64,000 nucleotides of DNA from Paracoccaceae bacterium. Its GTDB lineage: Bacteria; Pseudomonadota; Alphaproteobacteria; Rhodobacterales; Rhodobacteraceae. Within the stretch, counting starts at the first letter, position 1. The number at the start of each line of letters is the position of its first letter. Position numbers and translations under genes: made by a program. The stretch covers positions 1 to 64,000 of the forward strand of contig JAFGXY010000007.1 of NCBI GenBank assembly GCA_016936395.1, read 5' to 3'. Positions 1 to 8,439 of the stretch are shown here, piece after piece. The notes beneath the pieces were generated by a model that saw only the letters and a list, made by a program, of their open reading frames with translations, did not search any database and had not been told where the DNA came from.

Positions 1-87
1 CGTCAGCGTCGTCTTGCCGTGGTCAACGTGGCCAATCGTGCCAATGTTGATATGCGGTTTGTTCCGTTCAAACTTTGCCTTTGCCAT
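1..87 (-). CDS. tuf: Elongation factor Tu, N-terminal fragment (cut by window edge)
   Basis: The 29 visible codons read [20 protein letters not shown] followed by VDHGKTTLT, the invariant EF-Tu start that includes the G1 P-loop (GHVDHGKT). EF-Tu delivers aminoacyl-tRNA to the ribosome as a GTPase. The rest of the gene lies before position 1. The start is secure because it matches the family exactly. Alphaproteobacteria often carry two tuf copies; which one this is cannot be told here. Confidence 0.96.
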   Translation of the reverse strand, partial: MAKAKFERNKPHINIGTIGHVDHGKTTLT

Positions 88-141
88 TCGCCAACGCCCT
101 TGCTTCCTCGGGGGCCCAGTGCGGACCCTGTGCTACACGGG

Positions 142-159
142 CGGGCAGTTATCTGCCCG
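142..159 (-). promoter_or_regulatory. Stem-loop in the tuf upstream region
   Basis: CGGGCAG and CTGCCCG form a 7-bp perfect stem around a TTAT loop, about 55 bases upstream of the tuf start codon. No T-run follows on the minus strand, so it looks like a 5'-leader hairpin more than a terminator. Function is not known. The rest of 88-312, between the lipoprotein gene and tuf, shows no gene. Confidence 0.3.
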
Positions 160-312
160 ACCGGGAAAAATCAAGGCCTGCCGGGCAGGAATGACCTGCA
201 AATTGCAAGCCCGGCGAAGGCGCACCGGCTTGATCGGCTCGGCTTGCTGCGGTGTCGGAAAACGCAGCATTTGGCGGCAATGCCCCAAGCCACGCCCCCC
301 GCCCGTGTCAGC

Positions 313-969
313 TTACGGTGAAACCGGCGCGACCAGCGGCGCAGGGCTGATCGGGGGCGAAGTGGCCACCGGAGTGCTGGCCGGTATCGAGACAGCAGGC
401 GTGGGGACAGCAGGCGCAACTGTCGAGCCTTTGGGCGGCAGACCGAACCACTCGGGGTTGTCAAGGAACCAGTTTTCCACCCGTTTGACCGCGTTATAGG
501 CCAGGGCGTCCATCTGCTGCTGCTTGGTCTTGGTAATGCCGGTGCCGATCACGGTATCGCCGGACAGGCTTTCGAAGACTGTAAACTGCTTGCCTTCGGC
601 GTTCAGCTTTTTCTGTGCAGCGTCGTCCCAGACATTGGCGGTGATCACCAGCACCGATTTCGGTGCCGCCACGACCGGAATGCCCGGCGGCGCCAGCGCA
701 TAGCCGTCGACCGAGATCCCGATGTTGAAAAGCCGGGTTCCGTCATAGCGGCCAAAGCGTTGATCAACCGCCTTGATCATCACCGCTTCCCATTCCTCGA
801 CCGTCGCATTGCGCGAGATCGGCACCTTTTCCATCTTGTCCGCCACCACAATGTTCAGGCCAAGCGCGAAATCCCCCAAAGGAACCGGCGGCTCTGCCAG
901 ATCATTGCCGGCGCAGGCCGACAGCAGCAGCGAAAGTCCAAGGGCAGGCAGCAGGCGGGCAGGCGTCAT
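313..969 (-). CDS. Conserved lipoprotein of unknown function
   Basis: 218-residue predicted lipoprotein. The start at 969 gives a short hydrophobic signal ending in a lipobox (LLLSACAG, Cys near residue 20); the open frame continues upstream without protein-like sequence, so this methionine is preferred. The mature part is a compact domain of about 150 residues (motifs FNIGISVDGY and VLVITANVWDD) followed by a Pro/Ala/Ser/Thr-rich tail of about 40 residues, likely a flexible cell-wall or periplasmic linker. It is transcribed towards tuf with a 225-base gap. I recognise no enzymatic motif. Localisation is inferred from the lipobox only. Confidence 0.75.
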   Translation of the reverse strand: MTPARLLPALGLSLLLSACAGNDLAEPPVPLGDFALGLNIVVADKMEKVPISRNATVEEWEAVMIKAVDQRFGRYDGTRLFNIGISVDGYALAPPGIPVVAAPKSVLVITANVWDDAAQKKLNAEGKQFTVFESLSGDTVIGTGITKTKQQQMDALAYNAVKRVENWFLDNPEWFGLPPKGSTVAPAVPTPAVSIPASTPVATSPPISPAPLVAPVSP

Positions 970-1159
970 CGGCAGCTTCCTTGCAATGAATGAAAAGGGG
1001 ATAGCCTGAGGCGCACCTGCGCGCAAGACAGGCTGCAAGAAGCGCGCGGGACAGCGACCAACGCGGCCCGTGACTGCACCGCGGCAACAAGGCTGGACAG
1101 GGATGCCCCCCGCGCAGAAGTCCGGGCACGACACCAAACCGGCCAATCCTTCCCTTTGC

Positions 1160-1206
1160 TTTGCTGCTTTCCAAATACTCCGGGGGTCCGGGGGCTGGCC
1201 CCCGGG
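1160..1206 (+). repeat. Dispersed GC-rich palindromic repeat, copy 1
   Basis: Begins with the head TTTGCTGCTTTCCAAATACTCC and runs into a G/C hairpin body with CCGGGGG and GGGGGCTGGCCCCC. The same head recurs inverted at 10901-10961 and in both orientations at 44045-44157. The body is nearly identical to the copy inside the PKS gene at 37645-37694. Sits in a divergent promoter region, so it is not simply a terminator. Confidence 0.75.
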
Positions 1207-1301
1207 CGACGGGGCGTCCGGCGCGGCCAAAGGTGCAAAACCCTTGCGCCATGATCGGTGCCTGATCCGGGCAACGCCAGCGGGCACCCTTGGCCTTGCG
1301 C

Positions 1302-1339
1302 GTGGCAGGCTCGTGTAACAGTGGCAGGCTCGTGTAACA
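1302..1339. repeat. Perfect 19-bp tandem duplication
   Basis: The unit GTGGCAGGCTCGTGTAACA occurs twice head to tail (1302-1320 and 1321-1339) with no mismatch. The second copy ends in a CGTGT-A-ACACG inverted repeat (1331-1341). It lies about 210 bases upstream of the methyltransferase start. It could be a duplicated regulator site or a replication-slippage product. Confidence 0.85.
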
Positions 1340-1548
1340 CGCGGCAAGTGGCCGGCCGGGGCACACAACCTGCCGAACGGGCTGTGCGCCACCCAGTCGC
1401 ATCCCGCCGAGAAGTCATCGACATGCTGAACAACATCGGCCAGCGTGCCCCATCCGACCATAAACCTGGTGCGATCCCCGATTTCGTCGATTGCACGTCG
1501 CTTCAAGCTGCGCTTATTCTGAATGCCCCGTGACAGAAAGCAGCCCCA

Positions 1549-2367
1549 ATGACCCTTGCTTCCGTGCCTGCCCCTCTGGCCATCGATATCGCCGCCGAGG
1601 CTGCTTCGCCCCTTATCCGCAATCTTGATATGTCGATGTTTACGGCAGATGATCTGGTGAACATCATCTTGCAGAGGTCCGAGGTGCTGTATGACGTGCC
1701 CCGCTCGGGCCGGGTAATCCGCGCATGGAACGCGGGCGATGATGGCCCGATCCGGGCCGAGGTTGACCGTTTGGGAGACGAGATTGCCCGCCGTGCGGCT
1801 GGCGTGATCCATGCCGAATACCGCAGCCTTGCCCCCGTCCTGATGGCCGATCCGCCAAGTCGGGTGGCCGATATCGGCTGTGGCTATGCGCTGTTTGATC
1901 TGTTCCTTGCGCTAAACAGCAAGGCGTCGGTCTTGCTGATCGACATCGAAACCAATGACCGCCGCCATTTTGGCTTTGCCGAGGAAGGTGCTGCCTATTC
2001 CAATCTGTCGGTGGCGCGGCGTCTGTTGCTGGCAAACGGCATTGCCGAAGACCGGATTGAGACGCTGAACCCTGTTTCACAGGACATCGGGGCCAGCCAA
2101 GACGTTGATCTGGCAGTCAGTTTCTTGTCCTGCGGGTTTCATTATCCGGTCACAAGCTATGCCAGCTATTTCCGCGACAAGGTTCTGCCCGGCGGCGCGA
2201 TCTTGCTGGACCTTCGTGCCGCAACGGCGGGCGAGCAACTGAAAACGTTGGCACCGCTGGGCAGCATTGATGACCAGCCTGCACCGCCCAAGGCAAGGCG
2301 CATCTTGCTGCGCAAGCCCGGCGTCACGGCCACCCGCCCCAAGGCTGCACCTCGGGCAAAGCCGTAA
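1549..2367 (+). CDS. Class I SAM-dependent methyltransferase-like protein
   Basis: 272 residues. A glycine-rich SAM-binding motif, VADIGCGYALFDLFLA, begins near residue 105, followed by an acidic strand end (LLIDIE) typical of Rossmann-fold methyltransferases. The stretch VDLAVSFLSCGFHYPVTSY could correspond to motif IV. The first 100 residues are helical and do not match a family I can name. The C-terminus is basic and Pro/Ala-rich. Substrate unknown; the gene stands alone, convergent with trpA. The start is the first ATG of the open frame and lies beyond the tandem repeat. Confidence 0.7.
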   Translation: MTLASVPAPLAIDIAAEAASPLIRNLDMSMFTADDLVNIILQRSEVLYDVPRSGRVIRAWNAGDDGPIRAEVDRLGDEIARRAAGVIHAEYRSLAPVLMADPPSRVADIGCGYALFDLFLALNSKASVLLIDIETNDRRHFGFAEEGAAYSNLSVARRLLLANGIAEDRIETLNPVSQDIGASQDVDLAVSFLSCGFHYPVTSYASYFRDKVLPGGAILLDLRAATAGEQLKTLAPLGSIDDQPAPPKARRILLRKPGVTATRPKAAPRAKP

Positions 2368-2457
2368 ACCGGCTTGGGCGGCAGCGCCTGCGCGGGCTGA
2401 CCTTTCCGGGCAAACAGCGCATGGGCAAACTGGCTGGCGGGTATGCCGACCCTGCGG

Positions 2458-3249
2458 TCAGGCCGCGTGGGCGCCTGCGGCCAGCGCTGCGACATTGGCC
2501 AGCACTTCGTCCACCGGCCGGCCCGCACCGATGTCTTTCACGATGGCCGACCCCACCACGCAGCCATCGGCCACGCCAGCAATCGTTCGCGCTGCCTCGG
2601 GCGTATTGATGCCAAAACCCACAATCACCGGCAGGTCGGTCGATTGCTTGATGCGCGCAACCTCTGGGCCAACATCGGCAGCCTGTGCCGCTGCCGCGCC
2701 GGTGATGCCCGTGACCGACACATAATAGACAAAGCCGCTGGTGTTTTGCAGCACCTTCGGCAAACGCTTGGCATCGGTTGTCGGCGTCGCCAGCCGGATG
2801 AAGTTCAGCCCTGCCGCTTGGGCGGGCAGGCACAACTCGCTGTCCTCCTCGGGCGGCAGGTCCACCACGATCAGCCCGTCGATCCCCGCCTCTTTCGCAT
2901 CAGCCAAAAACCGGTCAACCCCGCGCGCATAGATCGGGTTGTAGTAGCCCATCAACACGATCGGAGTGGAGGTGTCAGCGGCGCGGAACGCCCGCACCAT
3001 ATCCAGCACTTGGTCCATCTTCATGTGGTGCTCCAACGCCCGCTGCCCGGCCAACTGAATGGTCTCGCCATCGGCCATCGGGTCGGTGAATGGCATCCCC
3101 AACTCGATGATATCGACCCCTGCCCCGGGCAAGCCCTGCATCACCGCAAGCGAGGTGGCGATATCAGGATCCCCCGCCATGATATAGGCGACGAAGCCCT
3201 TTTTCCCCTGCGCGCGCAGGCTGGCGAAGGTTGCGTCGATTCTGGTCAT
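2458..3249 (-). CDS. trpA: Tryptophan synthase alpha subunit
   Basis: 263 residues. TrpA cleaves indole-3-glycerol phosphate to indole and glyceraldehyde 3-phosphate and channels indole to TrpB. The active-site segment [16 protein letters not shown] carries the catalytic Glu and Asp, and phosphate-binding [10 protein letters not shown] and GCVVGSAIV segments follow near the C-terminus. The start [11 protein letters not shown] matches the family; the upstream extension of the frame does not. No trpB is adjacent, so trpA is separated from the rest of the trp operon in this window. Divergent from ychF, with about 140 bases between the starts. Confidence 0.97.
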   Translation of the reverse strand: MTRIDATFASLRAQGKKGFVAYIMAGDPDIATSLAVMQGLPGAGVDIIELGMPFTDPMADGETIQLAGQRALEHHMKMDQVLDMVRAFRAADTSTPIVLMGYYNPIYARGVDRFLADAKEAGIDGLIVVDLPPEEDSELCLPAQAAGLNFIRLATPTTDAKRLPKVLQNTSGFVYYVSVTGITGAAAAQAADVGPEVARIKQSTDLPVIVGFGINTPEAARTIAGVADGCVVGSAIVKDIGAGRPVDEVLANVAALAAGAHAA

Positions 3250-3390
3250 GTCTGGCCCCGTCCCAATTGTGTCGCATCCCGCTTTGCCTGCCTTGGCGTG
3301 GAAAATCAATGCCGCTCCTGTGGGCCTGCCCGGCTTGATCCTGCGCCCTATCGCGCATATGACCCGAGCTGTCGCCGGATGGAGGGTCTG

Positions 3391-4488
3391 ATGGGTTTTA
3401 AGATGGGTATCGTGGGTTTGCCGAATGTGGGCAAATCGACCCTGTTCAACGCGCTGACCCGCACGGCGGCGGCGCAGGCGGCCAACTTTCCGTTCTGCAC
3501 CATCGAACCCAACGTGGGTGAGGTCGCGGTGCCCGATCCGCGGCTGGAGACCCTCGCGGCAATTGCGGGGTCAAAGCAGATCATCCCGACCCGGATGACC
3601 TTTGTCGATATCGCGGGCCTTGTGCGGGGGGCGTCCAAGGGTGAGGGCCTGGGCAACCAGTTTCTTGCCAACATCCGCGAATGTGATGCGATTGCCCATG
3701 TGCTGCGCTGCTTTGAAGATGGCGACATCACCCATGTCGAAGGCCGGATCGACCCGGTGGCCGATGCCGAGACGATTGAGACCGAGTTGATGCTGGCCGA
3801 TCTGGAAAGCGTCGAGCGCCGCCGCGCCAATCTGGCCCGCAAGATGAAGGGCGGCGACAAGGAGGCCGCCGATCAAGACCGCCTGCTGGCGCTGGCGCAA
3901 AAGGCGCTGGAGGACGGCAAGCCCGCCCGCACCGTTGCGGTGTCTGACGATGACAAGCGGGTGTGGGAGCAGTTGCAACTGCTGACCGCCAAGCCCGTGC
4001 TTTATGTCTGCAACGTCGAGGAATCCTCGGCCGCATCAGGCAACAGCCAGTCGGCGCGGGTGGCCGCGATGGCCCAGGCACAGGGGGCGGCGTCGGTGGT
4101 GATCTCGGCCCGGATCGAGGAAGAAATCAGCCAGTTGCCCGCCGACGAGGCCGCGATGTTTCTGGAGGAAATGAGCCTGCACGAGGCGGGCCTCGATCGG
4201 CTGATCCGCGCGGGCTATACCTTGCTGGGCTTGCAGACCTATTTCACGGTTGGCCCCAAGGAAGCCCGCGCCTGGACCATCACCAAGGGCACCCTTGCGC
4301 CAGCGGCGGCGGGGGTGATTCACGGCGATTTCGAGAAGGGCTTCATCCGGGCCGAGACCATCGCTTTTGACGACTATGTGGCGGGCAAGGGCGAGGCCGG
4401 GGCCAAGGAACTGGGCAAGTTCCGCGTCGAAGGCAAGACCTATGAGGTCAAGGACGGCGACGTGCTGCACTTCCTGTTCAGCGGCTGA
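3391..4488 (+). CDS. ychF: Redox-regulated ribosome-associated ATPase YchF/Obg-like
   Basis: 365 residues, normal for YchF. P-loop GLPNVGKST near the N-terminus, G3 [16 protein letters not shown], and the NVEE sequence replacing the canonical NKxD, which explains the family's preference for ATP. A coiled-coil region follows G3, and the C-terminal TGS domain includes the [17 protein letters not shown] stretch and ends HFLFSG. The start at 3391 has a GGAGGG ribosome binding site 4 bases upstream. The much longer open frame running antisense through trpA is artefact. Confidence 0.97.
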   Translation: MGFKMGIVGLPNVGKSTLFNALTRTAAAQAANFPFCTIEPNVGEVAVPDPRLETLAAIAGSKQIIPTRMTFVDIAGLVRGASKGEGLGNQFLANIRECDAIAHVLRCFEDGDITHVEGRIDPVADAETIETELMLADLESVERRRANLARKMKGGDKEAADQDRLLALAQKALEDGKPARTVAVSDDDKRVWEQLQLLTAKPVLYVCNVEESSAASGNSQSARVAAMAQAQGAASVVISARIEEEISQLPADEAAMFLEEMSLHEAGLDRLIRAGYTLLGLQTYFTVGPKEARAWTITKGTLAPAAAGVIHGDFEKGFIRAETIAFDDYVAGKGEAGAKELGKFRVEGKTYEVKDGDVLHFLFSG

Positions 4489-4495
4489 GTGCCCC

Positions 4496-4514
4496 CTGTG
4501 TTACAGATTTTTTT
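4496..4514 (+). terminator. Weak terminator after ychF
   Basis: A short CTGT/ACAG stem (4496-4499 with 4503-4506) is followed directly by A and eight T residues, eight bases after the ychF stop codon. The stem is short, so efficiency is doubtful, but the position and T-run fit an intrinsic terminator. An AT-rich stretch continues to about 4560. Confidence 0.4.
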
Positions 4515-4578
4515 TCATTGTCTTTCAAAGTGTTAAGCTAACAGTTTTCATGTTTTCTTAACGCTTTGGGCCTGAGGT

Positions 4579-4600
4579 CGGGCGGGGACACCCCCGCCCG
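4579..4600 (-). terminator. GC-rich hairpin after the 25-residue peptide gene
   Basis: Perfect 9-bp stem, CGGGCGGGG with CCCCGCCCG, loop ACAC, lying 9 bases beyond the stop codon of the small minus-strand gene. A clear T-run is missing, but the stability and location suggest transcript-end formation, perhaps for both converging units. Confidence 0.5.
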
Positions 4601-4609
4601 CAAGCCATG

Positions 4610-4687
4610 TCAGAAAACATCAACCAGATACAGAATGATGATGATGGGGATCGGGATGCCGATCAGCCAAGCCAAAGCGCCTTTCAT
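4610..4687 (-). CDS. 25-residue single-pass membrane peptide
   Basis: The peptide is MKGALAWLIGIPIPIIIILY followed by LVDVF: a basic N-terminus and one hydrophobic span with two helix-kinking prolines. A strong ribosome binding site (GGAGGACG) lies 8 bases upstream of the ATG, and a 9-bp hairpin lies just after the stop, so the unit looks like a genuine small gene. I recall similar very short hydrophobic proteins in related bacteria but cannot name a family. Role unknown. A longer in-frame extension upstream to 4852 has no family features and is not favoured. Confidence 0.6.
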   Translation of the reverse strand: MKGALAWLIGIPIPIIIILYLVDVF

Positions 4688-4802
4688 GGGGTCGTCCTCC
4701 TGTTTTGTTCGGGAAGAGAACGCCGGGGGCAGCAATTGGGTTCCCTGCTGTTGGAAGGAGAGACGAAAGGACTTGTTGCTATTGCTGCGGCAAAGCTGCG
4801 GC

Positions 4803-5134
4803 ATGCCGCAAGACATCAGGCCCAAACAGACCGGGGCGCAGGTGTTCTTCACCGTCTGCCGTGCCGCGCGCGGGGGATCTCTTGCTGAGCGAGGCGGATC
4901 ATTGGCGCGACGCCGTGGCCTGCACGCGAAGGGAGCGGCCGTTCGGGATTGCGGCTTGGGTGGTGCTGCCGGATCACCTGCACTGTGTTTGGCAAATGCC
5001 TTTGGGCGACCGGGATTTCAGCACACGGTGGGGGGCGATCAAGGCGCGATTTTCGATGCAGATGCGTAGGGCGGGGTTTGTGCCGCCCTTACCTGTGGGC
5101 CACCAGAATGGCGGGGTGAACCCCGCCCTACGGC
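4803..5134 (+). pseudogene. REP-associated tyrosine transposase (RAYT, Y1/HUH type), frameshifted and truncated
   Basis: The first frame reads MPQDIRPKQTGAQVFFTVC. After one extra base near 4870-4876 (in a run of G) the next frame continues GDLLLSEADHWRDAV, then ERPFGIAAWVVLPDHLHCVW, where HLH is the HUH metal-binding motif, then GDRDFSTRWGAIKARFS. Such enzymes are single-strand transposases that act on REP hairpins. The family normally continues with the catalytic tyrosine region (WQRRFWEH-like and a Tyr-containing helix). Here it ends after GGVNPAL, inside the palindrome, so catalytic parts are missing. Both lesions argue for a dead gene. Confidence 0.75.
5065..5132. repeat. REP-like inverted repeat at the transposase remnant
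   Basis: CGTAGGGCGGGGTT (5065-5078) is repeated exactly inverted at 5119-5132. The right arm also forms its own hairpin GCGGGGT-GA-ACCCCGC (5111-5126). This is the design of REP/BIME elements mobilised by RAYT enzymes, and it coincides with the point where the transposase is truncated. Confidence 0.7.
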
Positions 5135-5257
5135 ATCTCCCGACAATCAAGCGCGATCAGGGAATGATCAAAGGTCTAGGATCTGTTTTTGCATTTCCGG
5201 AAATCTCCGTATTAAGACGATATTTTGCGATTACAACTTTCAATCGTCTCTTTTGTT

Positions 5258-5749
5258 CTATTCTTGTTTGATCAGACATAATGCCAAAGAGTTTTTTAGA
5301 CACCAAAACCCTTCATCTTCAGAAAGTTTCTCCGGATAAAGGCCGTAATACCAAACCTGAAAAACTTGAGCTTCCAAAGGAATTGGGAAACCAGCAAGCA
5401 AATAATCATGCCATACAATGAAAAGGGAATGATCATTGATTTGATCGCTAAATCCTTCGAAAATAGAAGAAAAATCGAACGGCACGCCGGCTTTGTCCCT
5501 GGAATGCTTAATTGGTGTCCAATACTGGTTGCGCAGTTTCTGTATGTCTTTCAGTTCTTTCTGAGAAAACGTCGCTAAAATATGGTCGTTAAAATTTGAT
5601 CCAGCCGCTTCTTTTGCCAACAAACTGGCGTTTTCGGCTGCAGAACTTACCAAACAGTGGGTTGAGATTGGATCAAGGTCGTCTATGAAAAGTTGCGTCG
5701 CCACACCCGAAAGGCGACGCACCAATTCATCTCGTGAGATGCGGATCAA
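5258..5749 (-). CDS. AT-rich orphan gene of unknown function
   Basis: 163 residues, mixed alpha-helical, no signal peptide or membrane segment. The DNA is much richer in A and T than all neighbours and uses codons such as AAA, TTT and AAT freely, indicating recent acquisition. A stretch RNQYWTPIKHSRDKAG faintly resembles the RNxxKH-type helix of small helical (HEPN-like) families; this is only a hint. It begins 11 bases after the ettA stop on the same strand, beside the REP/RAYT remnant. Start chosen as the first ATG (MIRISRDELV). Confidence 0.6.
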   Translation of the reverse strand: MIRISRDELVRRLSGVATQLFIDDLDPISTHCLVSSAAENASLLAKEAAGSNFNDHILATFSQKELKDIQKLRNQYWTPIKHSRDKAGVPFDFSSIFEGFSDQINDHSLFIVWHDYLLAGFPIPLEAQVFQVWYYGLYPEKLSEDEGFWCLKNSLALCLIKQE

Positions 5750-5760
5750 AGCGCAGGCCG

Positions 5761-7416
5761 CTACCGACTAAACCGCTTATACTTCACCCGCTTCGGCTCC
5801 AGCGCGTCCGGGCCTAGGCGGCGGACCTTGTCTTCCTCATAGGCCTGGAAGTTGCCTTCGAACCACTCCACATGCGCGTCGCCTTCAAACGCCAGCATAT
5901 GGGTGCACAGCCGGTCGAGGAAGAAGCGGTCGTGGCTGATGATGATGGCGCAACCCGCAAAATCCTCGATTGCCGACTCAAGGGCTTGCAGGGTTTCCAC
6001 GTCCAGATCGTTGGTCGGCTCGTCAAGCAGCAGCACGTTGCCACCCGAGCGCAGAAGTTTGGCCATGTGGACGCGGTTGCGTTCGCCGCCGGACAACAGG
6101 CCCACCTTTTTTTGCTGGTCGGCGCCTTTGAAGTTGAAGGCGCCGGTGTAAACGCGGCTGTTCATCTGCATGTCGCCAAGCTGGATGATCTCGGAGCCGC
6201 CCGAGATTTCCTCCCAGACGTTCTTGTCGGGGTCAAGCGCATCACGCGACTGGTCGACGTAAGACAGCTTGACGGTGTCACCCAGCGTGATCGTGCCCTC
6301 GTCGGGGGCCTCTTGCCCAGTCAGCATCCGAAACAGGGTGGATTTGCCCGCGCCGTTGGGGCCGATGACGCCGACGATGGCGCCCGGCGGCACGGTGAAG
6401 GACAGGTTTTCGATCAACAGCTTGTCGCCCATGTGCTTTTTCAGGCCGACAACCTCGATCACCTTGTTGCCCAGACGCTCGCCGTTGGGGATGATGATTT
6501 GCGCGGTGGAGGAGCGTTCCAGCACGGTCTGCCCGGCCATCTCGTTATAACGCGCGATGCGGGCCTTGCCCTTGGCTTGGCGGGCCTTGGCACCAGAGCG
6601 GATCCACTCCAGTTCCTTTTCCAGCGCTTTTTGCTTGGATTTGTCTTCGCGGGCTTCCTGCTGCATCCGCTTGGCCTTCTGGTCGAGCCATGCGGAATAG
6701 TTTCCCTCATACGGGATGCCGCGGCCACGGTCGAGTTCCAGAATCCAAGAGGTGATGTCGTCAAGGAAATAGCGGTCGTGGGTGACGATCAGGATGGTGC
6801 CCTTGTAGGCGATCAGGTGCTTTTGCAGCCAGGCGATGGATTCCGCGTCCAGGTGGTTGGTCGGTTCGTCCAGCAGCAGCATGTCGGGCGCTTCCAAGAG
6901 CAGCTTGCACAGCGCGACGCGGCGACGTTCGCCGCCTGACAGGTCTTCGACATTGGCGTCATCGGGCGGGCAGCGCAGCGCGTCCATCGCGACGCCGACG
7001 GTGGCTTCCAACTCCCACAGGTTTTGCGCGTCGATCTGGTCTTGCAGTTGCGCCATTTCGTCGGCGGTCTCGTCCGAGTAGTTCATGGCGAGTTCGTTGT
7101 AGCGGTCAAGGATCGCCTGCTGTTTGGCCACGCCCAGCATCACGTTGCCCTTCACGTCCAGCGTCGGGTCAAGGTAGGGTTCCTGCGCCAGATAGCCGAC
7201 CTTGGCGCCCTTGGCGGCCCAGGCCTCGCCTTTGAAATCCTTGTCCATCCCGGCCATGATCTTCAGCAGCGTGGATTTACCCGCGCCGTTGACGCCGACC
7301 ACACCGATCTTGACCCCCGGCAGAAAGTTCAGGTTGATGTTCTCGAAACACTTCTTGCCACCCGGATAGGTCTTGGAGACGCCTTCCATGTGGTAGACAT
7401 ATTGATAGCTGGCCAT
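5761..7416 (-). CDS. ettA: Energy-dependent translational throttle protein (ABC-F ATPase)
   Basis: 551 residues with two ABC ATPase domains in tandem and no membrane part. Walker A motifs are GVNGAGKST and GPNGAGKST, signatures LSGGERRR and LSGGERNR, Walker B regions LLLDEPTNHLD and LLLDEPTNDLD. Between the domains is the charged linker typical of ABC-F factors. EttA binds the ribosomal E site and gates elongation according to ATP level. Start MASYQYVYHMEGVSK is the usual one. Transcribed away from panB, with a 192-base shared upstream region. Confidence 0.95.
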   Translation of the reverse strand: MASYQYVYHMEGVSKTYPGGKKCFENINLNFLPGVKIGVVGVNGAGKSTLLKIMAGMDKDFKGEAWAAKGAKVGYLAQEPYLDPTLDVKGNVMLGVAKQQAILDRYNELAMNYSDETADEMAQLQDQIDAQNLWELEATVGVAMDALRCPPDDANVEDLSGGERRRVALCKLLLEAPDMLLLDEPTNHLDAESIAWLQKHLIAYKGTILIVTHDRYFLDDITSWILELDRGRGIPYEGNYSAWLDQKAKRMQQEAREDKSKQKALEKELEWIRSGAKARQAKGKARIARYNEMAGQTVLERSSTAQIIIPNGERLGNKVIEVVGLKKHMGDKLLIENLSFTVPPGAIVGVIGPNGAGKSTLFRMLTGQEAPDEGTITLGDTVKLSYVDQSRDALDPDKNVWEEISGGSEIIQLGDMQMNSRVYTGAFNFKGADQQKKVGLLSGGERNRVHMAKLLRSGGNVLLLDEPTNDLDVETLQALESAIEDFAGCAIIISHDRFFLDRLCTHMLAFEGDAHVEWFEGNFQAYEEDKVRRLGPDALEPKRVKYKRFSR

Positions 7417-7608
7417 GGCCTGATGATCCCGTGATGACTGGTTTGCCTTTCAGATAGGCGAAACAGGGGCCGGGGGCAATGCGACTCCGGGCGAAGATGG
7501 TGCCAGCCCGACGCCGCGATGCAGCGCAAAAATCTTGCGCAAAGGGGCGCTGTCATGCACTGATGGCAGGCAGTTTCGAAAGCGCCCGCAGGGCAGGAGA
7601 CGAATGAC

Positions 7609-8439
7609 ATGAGCGCATCCCCCCCCGTTCGCCCGGTTCTGCCCCCCGACATCAAGGCGCGCAAGGGTGGTGCGCCGCTGGTGGTGCTGACCGCCTATAC
7701 CACGCCGGTGGCGCGGCTGGTGGACCCGCATTGCGACATGGCGCTGGTGGGCGACAGCCTTGGCATGGTGCTGCATGGCCTGCCCTCGACCGTAGGGGTG
7801 ACGATGGAGATGATGATCTTGCATGGCCGGGCAGTGGTGCGAGGGTTGTCCAGGGCCATGCCGATCATCGACATGCCGTTTGGCAGCTATGAGGAAGGCC
7901 CGCAGCAGGCCTTTCGCAACGCGGCGCGGCTGATGGCGGAAACCGGCGCGCCCAGTGTCAAGCTGGAGGGCGGGGTGCATATGGCCGACACCATCGCCTT
8001 TCTGACCGCGCGCGGGGTGCCGGTGATGGCGCATGTCGGGCTGACACCGCAGTCGGTAAACACTCTGGGCGGCTACAAGGTGGTGGGACGCGCCGAAGAG
8101 GCCGACAAGGTGATGGCCGATGCCCGGGCGTGTGAAGCCGCGGGGGCCTTTGCCATCGTGCTGGAAAAGGTGCCCGAGGGGCTTTCGGGCCGCATCACAC
8201 GCGCGCTGACCATTCCGACCATCGGTATCGGGGCCGGGGTGGATTGCGACGGGCAGGTGCTGGTGGTCGATGACATGCTGGGCCTGTTCACCGATTTCAG
8301 GCCGAAGTTCGTCAAGCGCTATGCCGATCTGGGCAAGCAGGCAGACGCGGCAATTGCCACCTATGCCGCCGAGGTGCGGACGCGGGCCTTTCCGGCACCG
8401 GAACACGGCTTTCCCGATGTGCTGAAGGCCAAATCGTGA
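7609..8439 (+). CDS. panB: 3-methyl-2-oxobutanoate hydroxymethyltransferase
   Basis: 276 residues. PanB transfers a hydroxymethyl group from methylene-tetrahydrofolate to 2-oxoisovalerate, giving ketopantoate for pantothenate and CoA. Family motifs: [52 protein letters not shown] and TIGIGAG, in order. A ribosome binding site (GGCAGGAGACG) lies just upstream. It overlaps panC by four bases (GTGA), so the two are co-translated. Confidence 0.97.
   Translation: MSASPPVRPVLPPDIKARKGGAPLVVLTAYTTPVARLVDPHCDMALVGDSLGMVLHGLPSTVGVTMEMMILHGRAVVRGLSRAMPIIDMPFGSYEEGPQQAFRNAARLMAETGAPSVKLEGGVHMADTIAFLTARGVPVMAHVGLTPQSVNTLGGYKVVGRAEEADKVMADARACEAAGAFAIVLEKVPEGLSGRITRALTIPTIGIGAGVDCDGQVLVVDDMLGLFTDFRPKFVKRYADLGKQADAAIATYAAEVRTRAFPAPEHGFPDVLKAKS

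Larger units (their letters stand above)
970..1548. other. 579-base divergent intergenic region
   Basis: Lies between the lipoprotein gene (minus) and the methyltransferase gene (plus), so it should hold both promoters. It contains a copy of the GC-rich dispersed repeat (1160-1206) and a perfect 19-base tandem duplication (1302-1339). No convincing gene is seen on either strand; open frames here are GC-rich artefacts. Confidence 0.6.

Noticed and set aside
2443-3390. Long plus-strand frame extending ychF upstream, antisense to trpA
   Set aside because: TrpA is unambiguous on the minus strand, and the YchF family start with a ribosome binding site lies at 3391.
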